Shown: piece after piece, positions 10,269 to 19,920 of the stretch
Numbering within the stretch: the first letter of the stretch is position 1
Layout: every line of letters starts with the position of its first letter
Position numbers and translations under genes: made by a program
The notes under the pieces: generated by a model
The model's database searches: none
What the model was told of the DNA's origin: nothing
What the model saw: the letters and a program-made list of their open reading frames with translations, nothing else
Assembly (NCBI GenBank): GCA_030148645.1
Contig: JASBTB010000076.1
Coordinates: 1-47,271, forward strand
Origin: Demequina sp.
GTDB lineage: Bacteria > Actinomycetota > Actinomycetes > Actinomycetales > Demequinaceae
Direction of reading: 5' to 3'
Length of the DNA: 47,271 nt

Positions 10269-10979
10269 TCAGGACTCCTGGGCGTCGTCCTCGCCGTCCG
10301 CCTTGGCCAATTCGCGCTTGTACTGCGCGCAGTCGCGGTCGACGTATTCTTGGCCGGACATCGCGCGGATCTCTCCCATCACGGTATCCGTGAGTTCGCG
10401 CAACGCATCGCGGTCCTCTTGAAGGCCCCGATAGGCGTCGATGTGGATGGGGGCACCGATGCGCACGCCAATGTCTTCGCGAGTCGGAAGTCGTTGGCCG
10501 ATGGGTTGCGCCACGTCCGTACCAATCATCGCCACAGGAACGATCGGAACATCGGCCTCAATCGCGAGTCGCGCCACACCTGTCTTGCCGCGGTACAGGC
10601 GGCCGTCCGGGCTGCGTGTACCTTCGGGGTAGATACCGAGCAGTTCACCGCTATCCAGTACCTGCATGCCCGTGCGCAATGCGGCCTCTGAGGCCTTGCC
10701 CCCGCCCCGGTACACGGGAATGGTGCCTACCCCCTTCATGAACGCCCTGGTCGCCACTCCCTTCATCCCTTTGCCCGTGAAATACTCCGCCTTGCCCAGG
10801 AACACCACCTTGCGTTTCAGCACCAGCGGCAAAAACACTGAGTCAGAGAATGACAGGTGGTTCGATGCCAAGATCGCGCCGCCGTGTTCGGGGACGTGCT
10901 CCGCACCCTCGACCCACGGCTGGTAATAGACCTTGAGTCCGGGACCGAGCAACACATGCTTGAACAGTTGGTAGTACAT
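10269..10979 (-). CDS. 1-acyl-sn-glycerol-3-phosphate acyltransferase family protein
   Basis: ASNHLSFSDSVF (NHxxxxD) and GIYPEGTRSPDG motifs; SD GAGGAG. Confidence 0.93.
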   Translation of the reverse strand: MYYQLFKHVLLGPGLKVYYQPWVEGAEHVPEHGGAILASNHLSFSDSVFLPLVLKRKVVFLGKAEYFTGKGMKGVATRAFMKGVGTIPVYRGGGKASEAALRTGMQVLDSGELLGIYPEGTRSPDGRLYRGKTGVARLAIEADVPIVPVAMIGTDVAQPIGQRLPTREDIGVRIGAPIHIDAYRGLQEDRDALRELTDTVMGEIRAMSGQEYVDRDCAQYKRELAKADGEDDAQES

Positions 10980-10998
10980 GGGTCTCCTCGTGTTCAGG

Positions 10999-11973
10999 CT
11001 ACCGCGGTGTCATGTCGAGCGGCACGGCCTCGCGGGCGAGGGCTGCCGCTCCCACGATCCCCGCGTCATTTGCCATGTCCGCAGCAAGGATGGGCGGCAC
11101 GGGACGATGGCCACGAGCCGTCAGGTGCTCGAAGAACGCTTCGCGGGCAGGCTCAAGCATAAGGTCTCCGGCAGCGATCACGCCACCTCCCACGACGAAT
11201 ACCTCGGGGTCGAGAACCGCTGCCACCTGCGCACACCCCTCGCCGATCCACCGGCCCAGGTCGGCCAACAATTCGATTCCCAACTGGTCCCCGTCAAGGG
11301 CGGCTGCGGTGACGTTGGGACCGGTGATGGCGTCGGGGGTGCCGCCTGCGCGCTCGATCAGGCCAGCGGCGTGAGCCGGGCGATCGATGGCGGCCCTGCG
11401 CGCCTCGCGCGTCAGCGCAGAGCCGGAGGCGTACTGCTCCCAACAACCCTTTTGCCCGCAGCCGCAGGGCTGTCCGTCGGGCACCATGCGCACGTGACCC
11501 AATTCGGCGGCGAAACCATACGCCCCCCGCACGAGTTCTCCGTCGACCACCATCGCGGAACCCAGCCCCGTTCCGATAGTCAGCATGACCATCGTGCCCG
11601 TGCCCTTGCCCGCGCCGTAGACGTACTCCGCCCACCCGGCCGCGTTGGCATCGTTTTCGACGACCACGGTGACGTCCTCGCGGCCCAACAGTGATCGAAC
11701 GTTGTCCCCCAAGGGGTAATCGCGCCAGGCGATGTTGGGCGCGAAGTTCATGTGATTGCGGTCCGAACTGGCGAATCCTGCGGCCGCGAGCCCTACGGCA
11801 CGCACGTCGTATCGTGTAGACAACTCTGCCACCGCATCGGCGATAGCACCATCAATGCTCGTGGGGTCCTGCGGTCGAGTGGGGCGTCGCACCTTCGCCA
11901 AAATGGTGCCCGCGCTGTCGACCACACCCACAGCGATCTTGGTTCCCCCAATGTCGACACCCACCGAGTCCAC
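10999..11973 (-). CDS. ROK-family glucokinase
   Basis: VGVDIGGTKIAVGVVD, LTIGTGLGSAMVVDGELVRG, ELGHVRM, CGCGQKGCWEQYASG (ROK zinc motif); GTG start. Confidence 0.94.
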   Translation of the reverse strand: MDSVGVDIGGTKIAVGVVDSAGTILAKVRRPTRPQDPTSIDGAIADAVAELSTRYDVRAVGLAAAGFASSDRNHMNFAPNIAWRDYPLGDNVRSLLGREDVTVVVENDANAAGWAEYVYGAGKGTGTMVMLTIGTGLGSAMVVDGELVRGAYGFAAELGHVRMVPDGQPCGCGQKGCWEQYASGSALTREARRAAIDRPAHAAGLIERAGGTPDAITGPNVTAAALDGDQLGIELLADLGRWIGEGCAQVAAVLDPEVFVVGGGVIAAGDLMLEPAREAFFEHLTARGHRPVPPILAADMANDAGIVGAAALAREAVPLDMTPR

Positions 11974-12054
11974 TTCAGTCCCTTCAGATGTATGTCAATC
12001 AATCTCCCCGAGGGTATCGTGAGCGCAACCGATCACCTTGCCAAGGGAGTCAAC

Positions 12055-13845
12055 ATGAGTGATGCCCCTGTTCCAGCGCGCAACATCATGGCGCTTGTGA
12101 CCGATTCTTGGGCGTTGCACGCCAATACAGTCGTGTTGCGCTACACCGACCCAGAAGACCGGTGGATCGACGTCACCGGGGCCGAGGCGCGCGAACATGT
12201 CGACGCGGTGGCCAAGGGCCTCATCGCGCGGGGCGTGCGCCCTGGCGACACGGTAGGCATCATGTGCCGCACGCGCTTCGAGTGGACCGTGCTGGACCTG
12301 GCCATCTGGTCGGCGGGCGCCGTTCCCGTTCCCGTCTACGACACGTCGTCGGCGTCGCAGATCGACTGGATCACCTCAGACGCCAACATCGCCACCCTCT
12401 TTGTCGAAACCGACGCCCATGCGGCGTTGGCGCGCAAGGTCGCCTCCGATTCCGAGTCGCCGCTGACCGCCATTGAGGTGATCGACAGGGGTGCCCTCGA
12501 TGCGCTCATGGCCGAAGGCGCAAGTGTGAGCGACGACGAACTCGAGTCGCGCCGCACCGCCGCGGGTCCCGACGACTTGGCCACCATCATCTACACGTCG
12601 GGCACCACGGGTCGCCCGAAGGGCGTCCGTCTCACCCACGGCAACTACACCGTCCATATCGCCGGAATCCACGACGAGTTGCGCGACGTCTTGTTCGAGG
12701 AGGGCGCCTCGACCGTCATGTTCTTGACGCTCGCGCACTCGCTCGCAAGACTCGTCGAGGTCGCACTCGTGGCGTCGGGCACCATCATGGGTTTCTGCCC
12801 TGATTCCTCCAAGCTGGTGGCCTACATGGGCACGTTCAAGCCGACTCTGATCCTGGCCGTCCCACGAGTCTTCGAGAAGGTCTACACGTCGGCAGAGCAG
12901 AAGGCCGCCGCTGGCGGCAAGGTCAAGATCTTCCGCTGGGCAGCCAAGCAGGCCATCGACTACTCGAAAGCTCTCGACGCGCCCGAGGGACCGTCGCTGG
13001 CGCTCACGCTACGCCACCGGATCGCCCACCGGCTGGTGTTGCAGAAGATCGTCAATGTGCTTGGCGGGAATGGTCACTGGGCAATCTCGGGCTCCGCGCC
13101 GCTTGGCGAACGGTTGGGGCACTTCTATCGCGGGCTGGGCCTCGTGGTGCTGGAAGGTTACGGCCTGACCGAGAGCAACGCGGCATCCCACGTCAACCGG
13201 CCAAGCCGCGCGAAGATCGGTACGGTCGGCAAGCCGTTGCCCGGCATCGAAGTCAAGATCGCGGACGACGGCGAGGTCCTGTTGCGCGGTCCGTCGCTGT
13301 TCGCCGGCTACCACCACAATCCTGACGCGACGGCAGCGTCGTCCCGGGACGGCTGGTTCATGACGGGCGACATCGGGGTGGAGGACGATCAGGGCTACCT
13401 CACCATCACGGGTCGCAAGAAGGAGATCCTCGTGACCGCGGGGGGCAAGAATGTGGCCCCCGCGCTCCTGGAGGACCGCCTGCGGGCGTACCCCCTCATC
13501 TCTCAGTGTGTGGTGGTCGGCGATGGCAAACCCTTTATCGCTGCACTGATCACGATCGACGCGGAAGCCCTTCCGGGGTGGCTCAAGGCCAAAGGTCTGC
13601 CCGAGATGCCGGTGGAGCAGGCGGTCGCGGACACGACGGTGCGCGCACATCTCGACAAGGCGGTCGAGCGGACCAACAAGGCAGTCTCCCGCGCGGAGTC
13701 GATCCGCAAATACGAGGTGGTCCTTGAGGACTTCACGATCGCGAACGGCTACCTCACGCCCTCCCTCAAGGTCAAGCGCGAGCGCGTGATCGTCGACTAC
13801 CACGAGCGCATTGAGAATCTGTACGCATCTGGACCGGCGTCCTAA
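12055..13845 (+). CDS. AMP-dependent synthetase / long-chain fatty acid-CoA ligase
   Basis: IIYTSGTTGRPKGVRLTHGN, GYGLTESNAASHVN, GWFMTGDIGVEDDQGYLTITGRKKE. Start trimmed to ATG 12055 with SD AAGGGAG. Confidence 0.94.
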   Translation: MSDAPVPARNIMALVTDSWALHANTVVLRYTDPEDRWIDVTGAEAREHVDAVAKGLIARGVRPGDTVGIMCRTRFEWTVLDLAIWSAGAVPVPVYDTSSASQIDWITSDANIATLFVETDAHAALARKVASDSESPLTAIEVIDRGALDALMAEGASVSDDELESRRTAAGPDDLATIIYTSGTTGRPKGVRLTHGNYTVHIAGIHDELRDVLFEEGASTVMFLTLAHSLARLVEVALVASGTIMGFCPDSSKLVAYMGTFKPTLILAVPRVFEKVYTSAEQKAAAGGKVKIFRWAAKQAIDYSKALDAPEGPSLALTLRHRIAHRLVLQKIVNVLGGNGHWAISGSAPLGERLGHFYRGLGLVVLEGYGLTESNAASHVNRPSRAKIGTVGKPLPGIEVKIADDGEVLLRGPSLFAGYHHNPDATAASSRDGWFMTGDIGVEDDQGYLTITGRKKEILVTAGGKNVAPALLEDRLRAYPLISQCVVVGDGKPFIAALITIDAEALPGWLKAKGLPEMPVEQAVADTTVRAHLDKAVERTNKAVSRAESIRKYEVVLEDFTIANGYLTPSLKVKRERVIVDYHERIENLYASGPAS

Positions 13846-14033
13846 CTGGCACGTTCATCCCGCACAAGTCGCAACGGCGGCAACAGCCCGCCTTGCGACA
13901 TGGCGGTGATGGCCGCCGCTTGGACTTCGTCCACCTCAATGGTGTGGGGGCGACGCGTGACCGTGAGGAAGGACACCACGCAGTCGCCGCACGCTGGGCC
14001 GCGTGCCGTGCACTCATCGCATTCGATCAACAT
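13842..14033 (-). CDS. Small conserved-type CxxC...CxxC protein (63 aa, possible zinc-binding)
   Basis: MLIECDECTARGPACGDCVVSFLTVTRRPHTIEVDEVQAAAITAMSQGGLLPPLRLVRDERAS; TAGCGT box 7 nt upstream of ATG at 14033. Confidence 0.7.
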   Translation of the reverse strand: MLIECDECTARGPACGDCVVSFLTVTRRPHTIEVDEVQAAAITAMSQGGLLPPLRLVRDERAS

Positions 14034-14119
14034 GTCTGCCACGCTAGACGCGACCCCTGACATGTGGGCCGGACGACGCCATCGCCCGTCTGTCTGACCC
14101 GTGACATAGCGTCGTGCCC

Positions 14120-15835
14120 ATGACCACCGACGTCCCCGATATCCGCCGTCATCTGGATGGCGTGCAAGTCGGGCTCGACCAGATCGGCGAGCCTCTCTAC
14201 TCGACCACGTTCGTCGTGGTAGACCTCGAGACAACGGGAGGCTCCCCCACCTCGAGCGCCATCACCGAGATCGGTGCGGTCAAGACGCGCGGAGGCGAGA
14301 TCATCGGCGAATTCCAGACCCTCGTGGATCCCGGCGTGTCCATTCCGCCGATGATCGTGGCTCTCACGGGCATCACCGATGCCATGCTCATCGCCGCGCC
14401 CACCATCGAGCAGGTGCTTCCCGGGTTCCTGGAATTTTTGGGCGACGCCGTGTTGGTCGCGCACAACGCGCCCTTCGACGTCGGGTTCCTCAAGTCCGCG
14501 TGCCGCCAACACGGCTACCAGTGGCCGGGAAATGAGGTCGTAGACACGGTGACCCTGGCCCGCCGGGCGACCACGAAGGAGGAGGCTCCCAACAAGAAGT
14601 TGTCGACTCTGGCGCGAGCCTTCGGCACCGCCGTCACACCGAACCACCGGGCGCTTGAGGACGCCCGCGCCACGTCGGAGATCCTCCACCACATGCTGGA
14701 ACGGCTGGCTCGATTTGGTATCACCCATCGAGAAGACCTGGACGCCCTGCGCAATCCGATGCCCGAGAAGCTGCGCAAAAAGGCGGCGATGGCGGACAAG
14801 GTGCCCGCGCAGCCCGGCGTCTACATCTTCCGAGGGCCTCAAGGCGAACGCCTGTACGTCGGTACCTCCAAGAACCTGCGCTCGCGCGTCAAGTCGTACT
14901 TCACTCGCGGCGAGCAGCGCCGCCCGATCCGGGAAATGCTCGAACTCGCCGTGGGTGTGGACACGCACGTGTGCGCCACGGATCTTGAGGCAAGGGTGGT
15001 CGAGGTGCGGATGATCGACCGGTATCGGCCGCGCTACAACCGGCGTTCAACCCGTCCCGAAAGGACGGCTTGGATCGGCTTCACCGACGAGCGCTACCCG
15101 CGGCTGCGCGTCACCCGTTCTCCTTCCGGCGCAGGCGGGCTCGTGGGGCCGATGCGGGGCGCCAGCCAATCACGGGCCGCCATCGAGGCCGTTCAGCACG
15201 CCTTGGGGGTGCGCACGTGCACGACGCGGCTAACGATCGTGCCGCGAGTAGGCGCCCGAGCGTGTCTGCTGAAGGACCTTGGCCAGTGTGCCGCGCCGTG
15301 CGTGGACGGAGTGGACTCGGGGTACGACGCCGCGGTCCAAGCCGCGACGGCCGCGCTCCAGGGCGACCCTTCTCCAGTAATCGACGCTCTCGCCCAGACC
15401 ATCAAGGAGCACGTGCGCAGGCTCGACTTTGAGAGCGCGGCCACCTTGAGGGACGGAATATCGGCTCTCGTCGATGGCACCATGCGGTCGCAACGCCTGC
15501 AGTCGCTACGGGGCGTGCGCCTGGTGGCCGTCAAACGTTCGGGGAGCGGATTCGACGTGGTCAGCGTGGTCGACGGTGTGCTTGCGGGGTCGGCACGGGT
15601 GAGTCAGGGCGTGTGGGCCGCGTGCGCTCGGCTTCGCGACGAATGGGAGCAGGCCACTGCCGATGCCCTGGTCGAGGAGCGCGAGTTGATCGTGCGGTGG
15701 CTCGAATCCGACGGTACACGACTGGTCTTCATCGAGGGCGAGTGGAGCAGCCCCGCGATGGGCGCGGCCAGGCACGTCCACTGGGTCAGCGCCCGCGATC
15801 TCGATCGCGACAGTGTCGAGCACCTGCGCCGCTAA
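14120..15835 (+). CDS. DEDDh exonuclease fused to GIY-YIG/UvrC-N-like nuclease with UVR motif
   Basis: DnaQ-like VVDLETTGGSPTSSAITEIGAVK...VLVAHNAPFDVGFL...HRALEDARAT; GIY-YIG QPGVYIFRGPQGERLYVGTSKNLRSRVKSYF; UVR-like KEHVRRLDFESAATLRDGISAL. ATG 14120 preferred (TAGCGT 7 nt upstream). Confidence 0.92.
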   Translation: MTTDVPDIRRHLDGVQVGLDQIGEPLYSTTFVVVDLETTGGSPTSSAITEIGAVKTRGGEIIGEFQTLVDPGVSIPPMIVALTGITDAMLIAAPTIEQVLPGFLEFLGDAVLVAHNAPFDVGFLKSACRQHGYQWPGNEVVDTVTLARRATTKEEAPNKKLSTLARAFGTAVTPNHRALEDARATSEILHHMLERLARFGITHREDLDALRNPMPEKLRKKAAMADKVPAQPGVYIFRGPQGERLYVGTSKNLRSRVKSYFTRGEQRRPIREMLELAVGVDTHVCATDLEARVVEVRMIDRYRPRYNRRSTRPERTAWIGFTDERYPRLRVTRSPSGAGGLVGPMRGASQSRAAIEAVQHALGVRTCTTRLTIVPRVGARACLLKDLGQCAAPCVDGVDSGYDAAVQAATAALQGDPSPVIDALAQTIKEHVRRLDFESAATLRDGISALVDGTMRSQRLQSLRGVRLVAVKRSGSGFDVVSVVDGVLAGSARVSQGVWAACARLRDEWEQATADALVEERELIVRWLESDGTRLVFIEGEWSSPAMGAARHVHWVSARDLDRDSVEHLRR

Positions 15836-15859
15836 AGCGCGCGGACCGTTGGTGAAGTT

Positions 15860-16900
15860 TCAGGCCTGAGTCGCCTTCGCCCATCGATGCAGGGTGGCCT
15901 CCGCGGCGCCGGAATCGATCGCATGAGCGGCCGCCACCATGCCCGCCTTGACGCGGGTGACCAGATCGTCGGCGTCCGTTCCGGGAAGCGTCCCGTCCGC
16001 GGCGATCGCCAGCGCGGCGTTGGCGATGACCGTTTCGCGCACCGGGCCGCTCTCCCCCGCCAACACCGACCTCACCACCGCGGCGTTCTCGTCGAACTCG
16101 CCGCCTCGCAACGCCTCAATGTGGATGGGATGCAGCCCGAGGTCGGCCACAGCGTCGATGACCGACTCTGTGACCACACCAGCCCGCACGTCCCACACGC
16201 GGGTGGGTGCCGTGGCAGCCAACTCGTCGAGCCCGTCCTCGTTGCGAAACACCGTTCCCGCGCGGCCGCGCATGGCAAGAACCTGCGCGATGACGGGAGC
16301 AAGGGCGGCGGACGCCGCACCGATCGCACTCACGGCGGGCTGGGCCGGGTTGGTGAGCGGACCCAGCACGTTGAAGATGGTGGGGATGCCGAGTTCCTTT
16401 CGCACGGGACCGGCGAAACGCATGGCCGGGTGGAACTTGACGGCGTAGCAGAAGGTGATGCCAACCTCCTCGACCACCTCAGCCACGCGCTGGGGCTCAA
16501 GGTCGAGGTTGACGCCAAGCGCGGCCAAGACATCCGACGATCCGGTGGTGGACGACGCGGCACGGCTACCGTGCTTGACCACCTTCAGACCCGCGCCAGC
16601 GATCACGAGCGCCGCCATAGTGGAGATGTTGACGGTGTTCGCCTGATCGCCCCCAGTTCCCACGACATCCACACAACGACCAGGGATGTCGATGTGCGCA
16701 GCGTGGGCAAGCATCGTCTCCACCATGCCATCGACCTCGAGGGCTGTGGCTCCCTTGGTCTGCATTCCCATCAAGAAGGCACCCAACTGCGCATCGGTGG
16801 CACGCCCTGTGAAAACCTCATCGAGCATCCACGCCGTGTCGGCCGCGTCGAGGTCTTCGTCGAACGACAGGCGCATCAGGATGTCGGGCCACGTTGCCAT
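15860..16900 (-). CDS. trpD: Anthranilate phosphoribosyltransferase
   Basis: DVVGTGGDQANTVNISTMAALVIAGAGLKVVKHGSRAASSTTGSSDVLAALG; HPAMRFAGPVRKELGIPTIFNVLGPLTNPA; SD GGAGG. Confidence 0.97.
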   Translation of the reverse strand: MATWPDILMRLSFDEDLDAADTAWMLDEVFTGRATDAQLGAFLMGMQTKGATALEVDGMVETMLAHAAHIDIPGRCVDVVGTGGDQANTVNISTMAALVIAGAGLKVVKHGSRAASSTTGSSDVLAALGVNLDLEPQRVAEVVEEVGITFCYAVKFHPAMRFAGPVRKELGIPTIFNVLGPLTNPAQPAVSAIGAASAALAPVIAQVLAMRGRAGTVFRNEDGLDELAATAPTRVWDVRAGVVTESVIDAVADLGLHPIHIEALRGGEFDENAAVVRSVLAGESGPVRETVIANAALAIAADGTLPGTDADDLVTRVKAGMVAAAHAIDSGAAEATLHRWAKATQA

Positions 16901-16940
16901 GAGGGTTCCTCCGGTACAGCGTCAATAGGGCGTGGGGTGC

Positions 16941-17378
16941 TTAGGCGCTCGCCGTGTCGGGTGCGAACAGTGCATCAACCGCGTCCTTGACTACCGACGG
17001 ATCGATCGGGTGCGCAACCACGACATCGGCTTCGGACCAGGTCGCCAGCCAGGCATCGTCCATCCGCCCCACGAGGAGCAAGATGGGCGGACACACAAAA
17101 AGTTCGTGTTTGAACTGTCGTGCGAGGCCCATGCCTCCCGACTTGGCGGCCTCGCCGTCGAGAATCATCATGTCGAACACCGTGCTGTCCGCCTGAATCA
17201 CGGTCCCCTCGTGCGTTGCCGTCTCCGTCCACTCGACCGGCCTGCCCGAAGAGGTGGGACCCACCGCAAGCCTGATCTTGTCACGCACCGTGACGTCGTC
17301 GCTGTAGAGCAAGATATGGATGGGCTGGAGTTCCAAGGTGTCGCCGTGGCGAACAGTGACATCGTTCATGGTGTCCAT
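16941..17378 (-). CDS. Stand-alone response-regulator receiver-like protein
   Basis: Trimmed start ATG 17378 (alternative ATG 17369). [20 protein letters not shown]...[20 protein letters not shown]; no output domain. Confidence 0.65.
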   Translation of the reverse strand: MDTMNDVTVRHGDTLELQPIHILLYSDDVTVRDKIRLAVGPTSSGRPVEWTETATHEGTVIQADSTVFDMMILDGEAAKSGGMGLARQFKHELFVCPPILLLVGRMDDAWLATWSEADVVVAHPIDPSVVKDAVDALFAPDTASA

Positions 17379-17439
17379 TCTGGCACGGCGCGCAGGGGTG
17401 TGCTCCGGCCCGAACTTCACCGACACCCGGGACCTTTGC

Positions 17440-17453
17440 TGGCGCGCGCGCCA
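17440..17453. promoter_or_regulatory. 14-bp perfect palindrome TGGCGCGCGCGCCA upstream of ctaE -10 box
   Basis: Self-complementary; 8 bp upstream of CATAAT (17462-17467), which is 6 nt before ATG 17474. Confidence 0.4.
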
Positions 17454-17473
17454 AAGACAGGCATAATGGGGGC

Positions 17474-18106
17474 ATGTCCCACGCACCAGCGGCGATGCCA
17501 TCCCCGATCCATGCTACGCGGCCCAATCGAGTGGCAGTCGGGACCATAGTCTGGCTTAGTTCGGAACTGATGTTCTTCGCGGGCCTTTTCGCCATGTACT
17601 TCACGTTGCGCGGCGAGGCCCCGGGCGAGTGGGCCTCCGGTACGTCGCTTCTAAACGTACCGTTCGCCTTGCTAACGACATCGATCCTGGTCGCGTCATC
17701 TTTCACCGCTCAGGCGGGCGTGTGGGCGGCCGAGCGCTATCAACGCCGACGTACGGGCCCCCTGTGGGATTTCCGTCGCTGGGGCGTACACGAGTGGTTT
17801 GTGGTGACGTACACCCTGGGTTCCGTCTTCGTCGCTGGCCAGGTGTTTGAATACACGGCGCTGGTACAAGAGGGCCTCACGATCTCGTCGTCGCCCTACG
17901 GCTCGGCGTTCTACCTGGCCACCGGCTTTCACGCCCTCCACGTCATCGGCGGATTGATCGCCATGCTGTTCGTGTTGGGTCGGTCTTTCGTCGCCAAGAA
18001 GTTCGGTGTACTCGAGGCAACCACCACGATCGTCGTGTCGTATTACTGGCACTTTGTCGACGTGGTTTGGGTCGCCCTGTTCCTGGTCATCTACGGTCTG
18101 CAATAG
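17474..18106 (+). CDS. ctaE: Cytochrome c oxidase subunit III (aa3-type)
   Basis: [21 protein letters not shown]...[15 protein letters not shown]...[22 protein letters not shown]. Confidence 0.96.
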   Translation: MSHAPAAMPSPIHATRPNRVAVGTIVWLSSELMFFAGLFAMYFTLRGEAPGEWASGTSLLNVPFALLTTSILVASSFTAQAGVWAAERYQRRRTGPLWDFRRWGVHEWFVVTYTLGSVFVAGQVFEYTALVQEGLTISSSPYGSAFYLATGFHALHVIGGLIAMLFVLGRSFVAKKFGVLEATTTIVVSYYWHFVDVVWVALFLVIYGLQ

Positions 18107-18115
18107 GGGGATACG

Positions 18116-18898
18116 ATGCGCGCCCTTGCCTTGAAGCGTCACCGCCGCACCGCTCCGTTCGTCTTGATACTCGTGCTCCTTGTGGGACTCACCATGGCCG
18201 CGTATGCGACGCAGTCACGCCCAGCCGAAGGGGCCATCTCCACGGCCAACGCCATCGGTGAAGGCCAGAAGTTGTTCGCCGCGAACTGTGCCTCGTGTCA
18301 CGGCATCGGCGCACAGGGCCAAACTGGCGTTGCCCCTTCTCTCGTGGGAGTCGGCGCCGCCGCCGTCGATTTCCAGGTGGGTACGGGGCGCATGCCTCTG
18401 CAGGCATCGGGACCGCAGGCGATCGTCAAAGACGTCCAGTTCAATGCGACCCAGATTGCCCAACTGGCCGCCTACGTCGCCTCGCTCGGGCCCGGTCCGG
18501 CGGTTCCCGATGCCGAGGCGGTAGACCCGGCGCTCGGCGATCCCGCCCGCGGCATGGAGTTGTTCCGGGCGAACTGCGCCATGTGTCACGGCTCTGTCGG
18601 TGGAGGCGGCGCCCTCACTCAAGGCAAGTATGCCCCGTCACTGTGGGGGACCACTCCTACCCACATCTACGAGGCCATGCTGGTGGGCCCGCAGTCGATG
18701 CCCGTGTTCAACGATGCGAACATCACCCCCGAAGACAAGCGCGACATCATTGCCTACCTCGATGAGCAGCGCGGTGCGGCTGCTGGCGGACTCAAACTTG
18801 GCACCATTGGCCCCGTGGCAGAGGGCCTGTGGGCGTGGTTGCTTGGCATGGGAATCATCGTGGGCTTCACCGTGTGGATCGGGGTGCGTTCCTCATGA
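18116..18898 (+). CDS. qcrC: Di-haem cytochrome c subunit of cytochrome bc1 (bcc) complex
   Basis: Two CxxCH motifs (NCASCHGIG, NCAMCHGSV), N- and C-terminal hydrophobic helices, gene order ctaE-qcrCAB. Confidence 0.96.
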   Translation: MRALALKRHRRTAPFVLILVLLVGLTMAAYATQSRPAEGAISTANAIGEGQKLFAANCASCHGIGAQGQTGVAPSLVGVGAAAVDFQVGTGRMPLQASGPQAIVKDVQFNATQIAQLAAYVASLGPGPAVPDAEAVDPALGDPARGMELFRANCAMCHGSVGGGGALTQGKYAPSLWGTTPTHIYEAMLVGPQSMPVFNDANITPEDKRDIIAYLDEQRGAAAGGLKLGTIGPVAEGLWAWLLGMGIIVGFTVWIGVRSS

Positions 18899-19920
18899 GT
18901 ACCGATGACGTGACACCAGGAGGCGGCATCGTCGAGGACGAGTTCACCGATCCTGGCATCCCGACGCACCACCGGCCTCGCCGTGCAGACGTCGACCCCA
19001 AAGCAGCCAAGCGTGCCGAACTTCAGGTCGCGGCCCTGTTTGGCGTGTCCGTGCTCGGCACTGTCATCGCCATCTGGGCGTACCTCACTGCCGATGTCGG
19101 CGGCGACAACATCGCCGGAGTGCGCAACACCACCATGTTCCTCGGTGTGGGCCTCTTCTTGGCCATGATCGGCATCGGTACCGGTGCCATCCACTGGGCC
19201 AAGACATTGATGCGAGACCACGACATTGTCGAGGAACGACACCACCTTCGCTCCTCGGAGGAGGCTCGTGCTGGCGCCGTGGACAACCTCAAGCAGGGCG
19301 CCCGGGACTCTGGCATCGGCATCGGACGTCGTGGGTTGCTCAAAGGCTCCCTGGTGACAGCGCTCGCGATCGCCCCCCTGTCCGTGCTGGTGCCAGCCGT
19401 CGGAAACCTGGGCGGCGACTGGAATGTTTCCAAGCTCCGCAACACCATGTGGCGTCGGGGCATGCGCCTGGCGAAGGACCCCGGTGGTGGACTCATCAAG
19501 GCCGCAGACGTCACCATCGGCTCCGTGTTCCAGGTCATCCCCGACGGCCTCAACGAACTGGAGGAGGGCAAACTCGAGGAGAAGGCCAAGGCCGTGGTCC
19601 TTCTGATTCGCATGAACCCCGAGGACCTCAAGGTGCAGCCAGGGCGCGAAGACTGGTCGTTCGACGGCATCGTCGCCTACTCGAAGATCTGCACGCACGT
19701 TGGTTGCCCCGTGGCGCTCTACGAGCAGCAAACCCACCACCTGTTGTGCCCGTGCCATCAGTCCACGTTCGACGTGGCCGACGGCGCCAAGGTGGTGTTC
19801 GGGCCCGCCAATCGGCCGCTGCCACAGTTGCCTATCGCTGTGGACGACGAGGGCTACATCATCGCCAAGGACGACTTCAATGAGCCGATTGGCCCGAGTT
19901 ACTGGGAGCGACTCAAGTGA
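18895..19920 (+). CDS. qcrA: Rieske iron-sulfur subunit of cytochrome bc1
   Basis: Rieske motifs CTHVGCP and CPCHQS; ATG 18895 overlaps the qcrC stop (ATGA). Confidence 0.96.
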   Translation: MSTDDVTPGGGIVEDEFTDPGIPTHHRPRRADVDPKAAKRAELQVAALFGVSVLGTVIAIWAYLTADVGGDNIAGVRNTTMFLGVGLFLAMIGIGTGAIHWAKTLMRDHDIVEERHHLRSSEEARAGAVDNLKQGARDSGIGIGRRGLLKGSLVTALAIAPLSVLVPAVGNLGGDWNVSKLRNTMWRRGMRLAKDPGGGLIKAADVTIGSVFQVIPDGLNELEEGKLEEKAKAVVLLIRMNPEDLKVQPGREDWSFDGIVAYSKICTHVGCPVALYEQQTHHLLCPCHQSTFDVADGAKVVFGPANRPLPQLPIAVDDEGYIIAKDDFNEPIGPSYWERLK

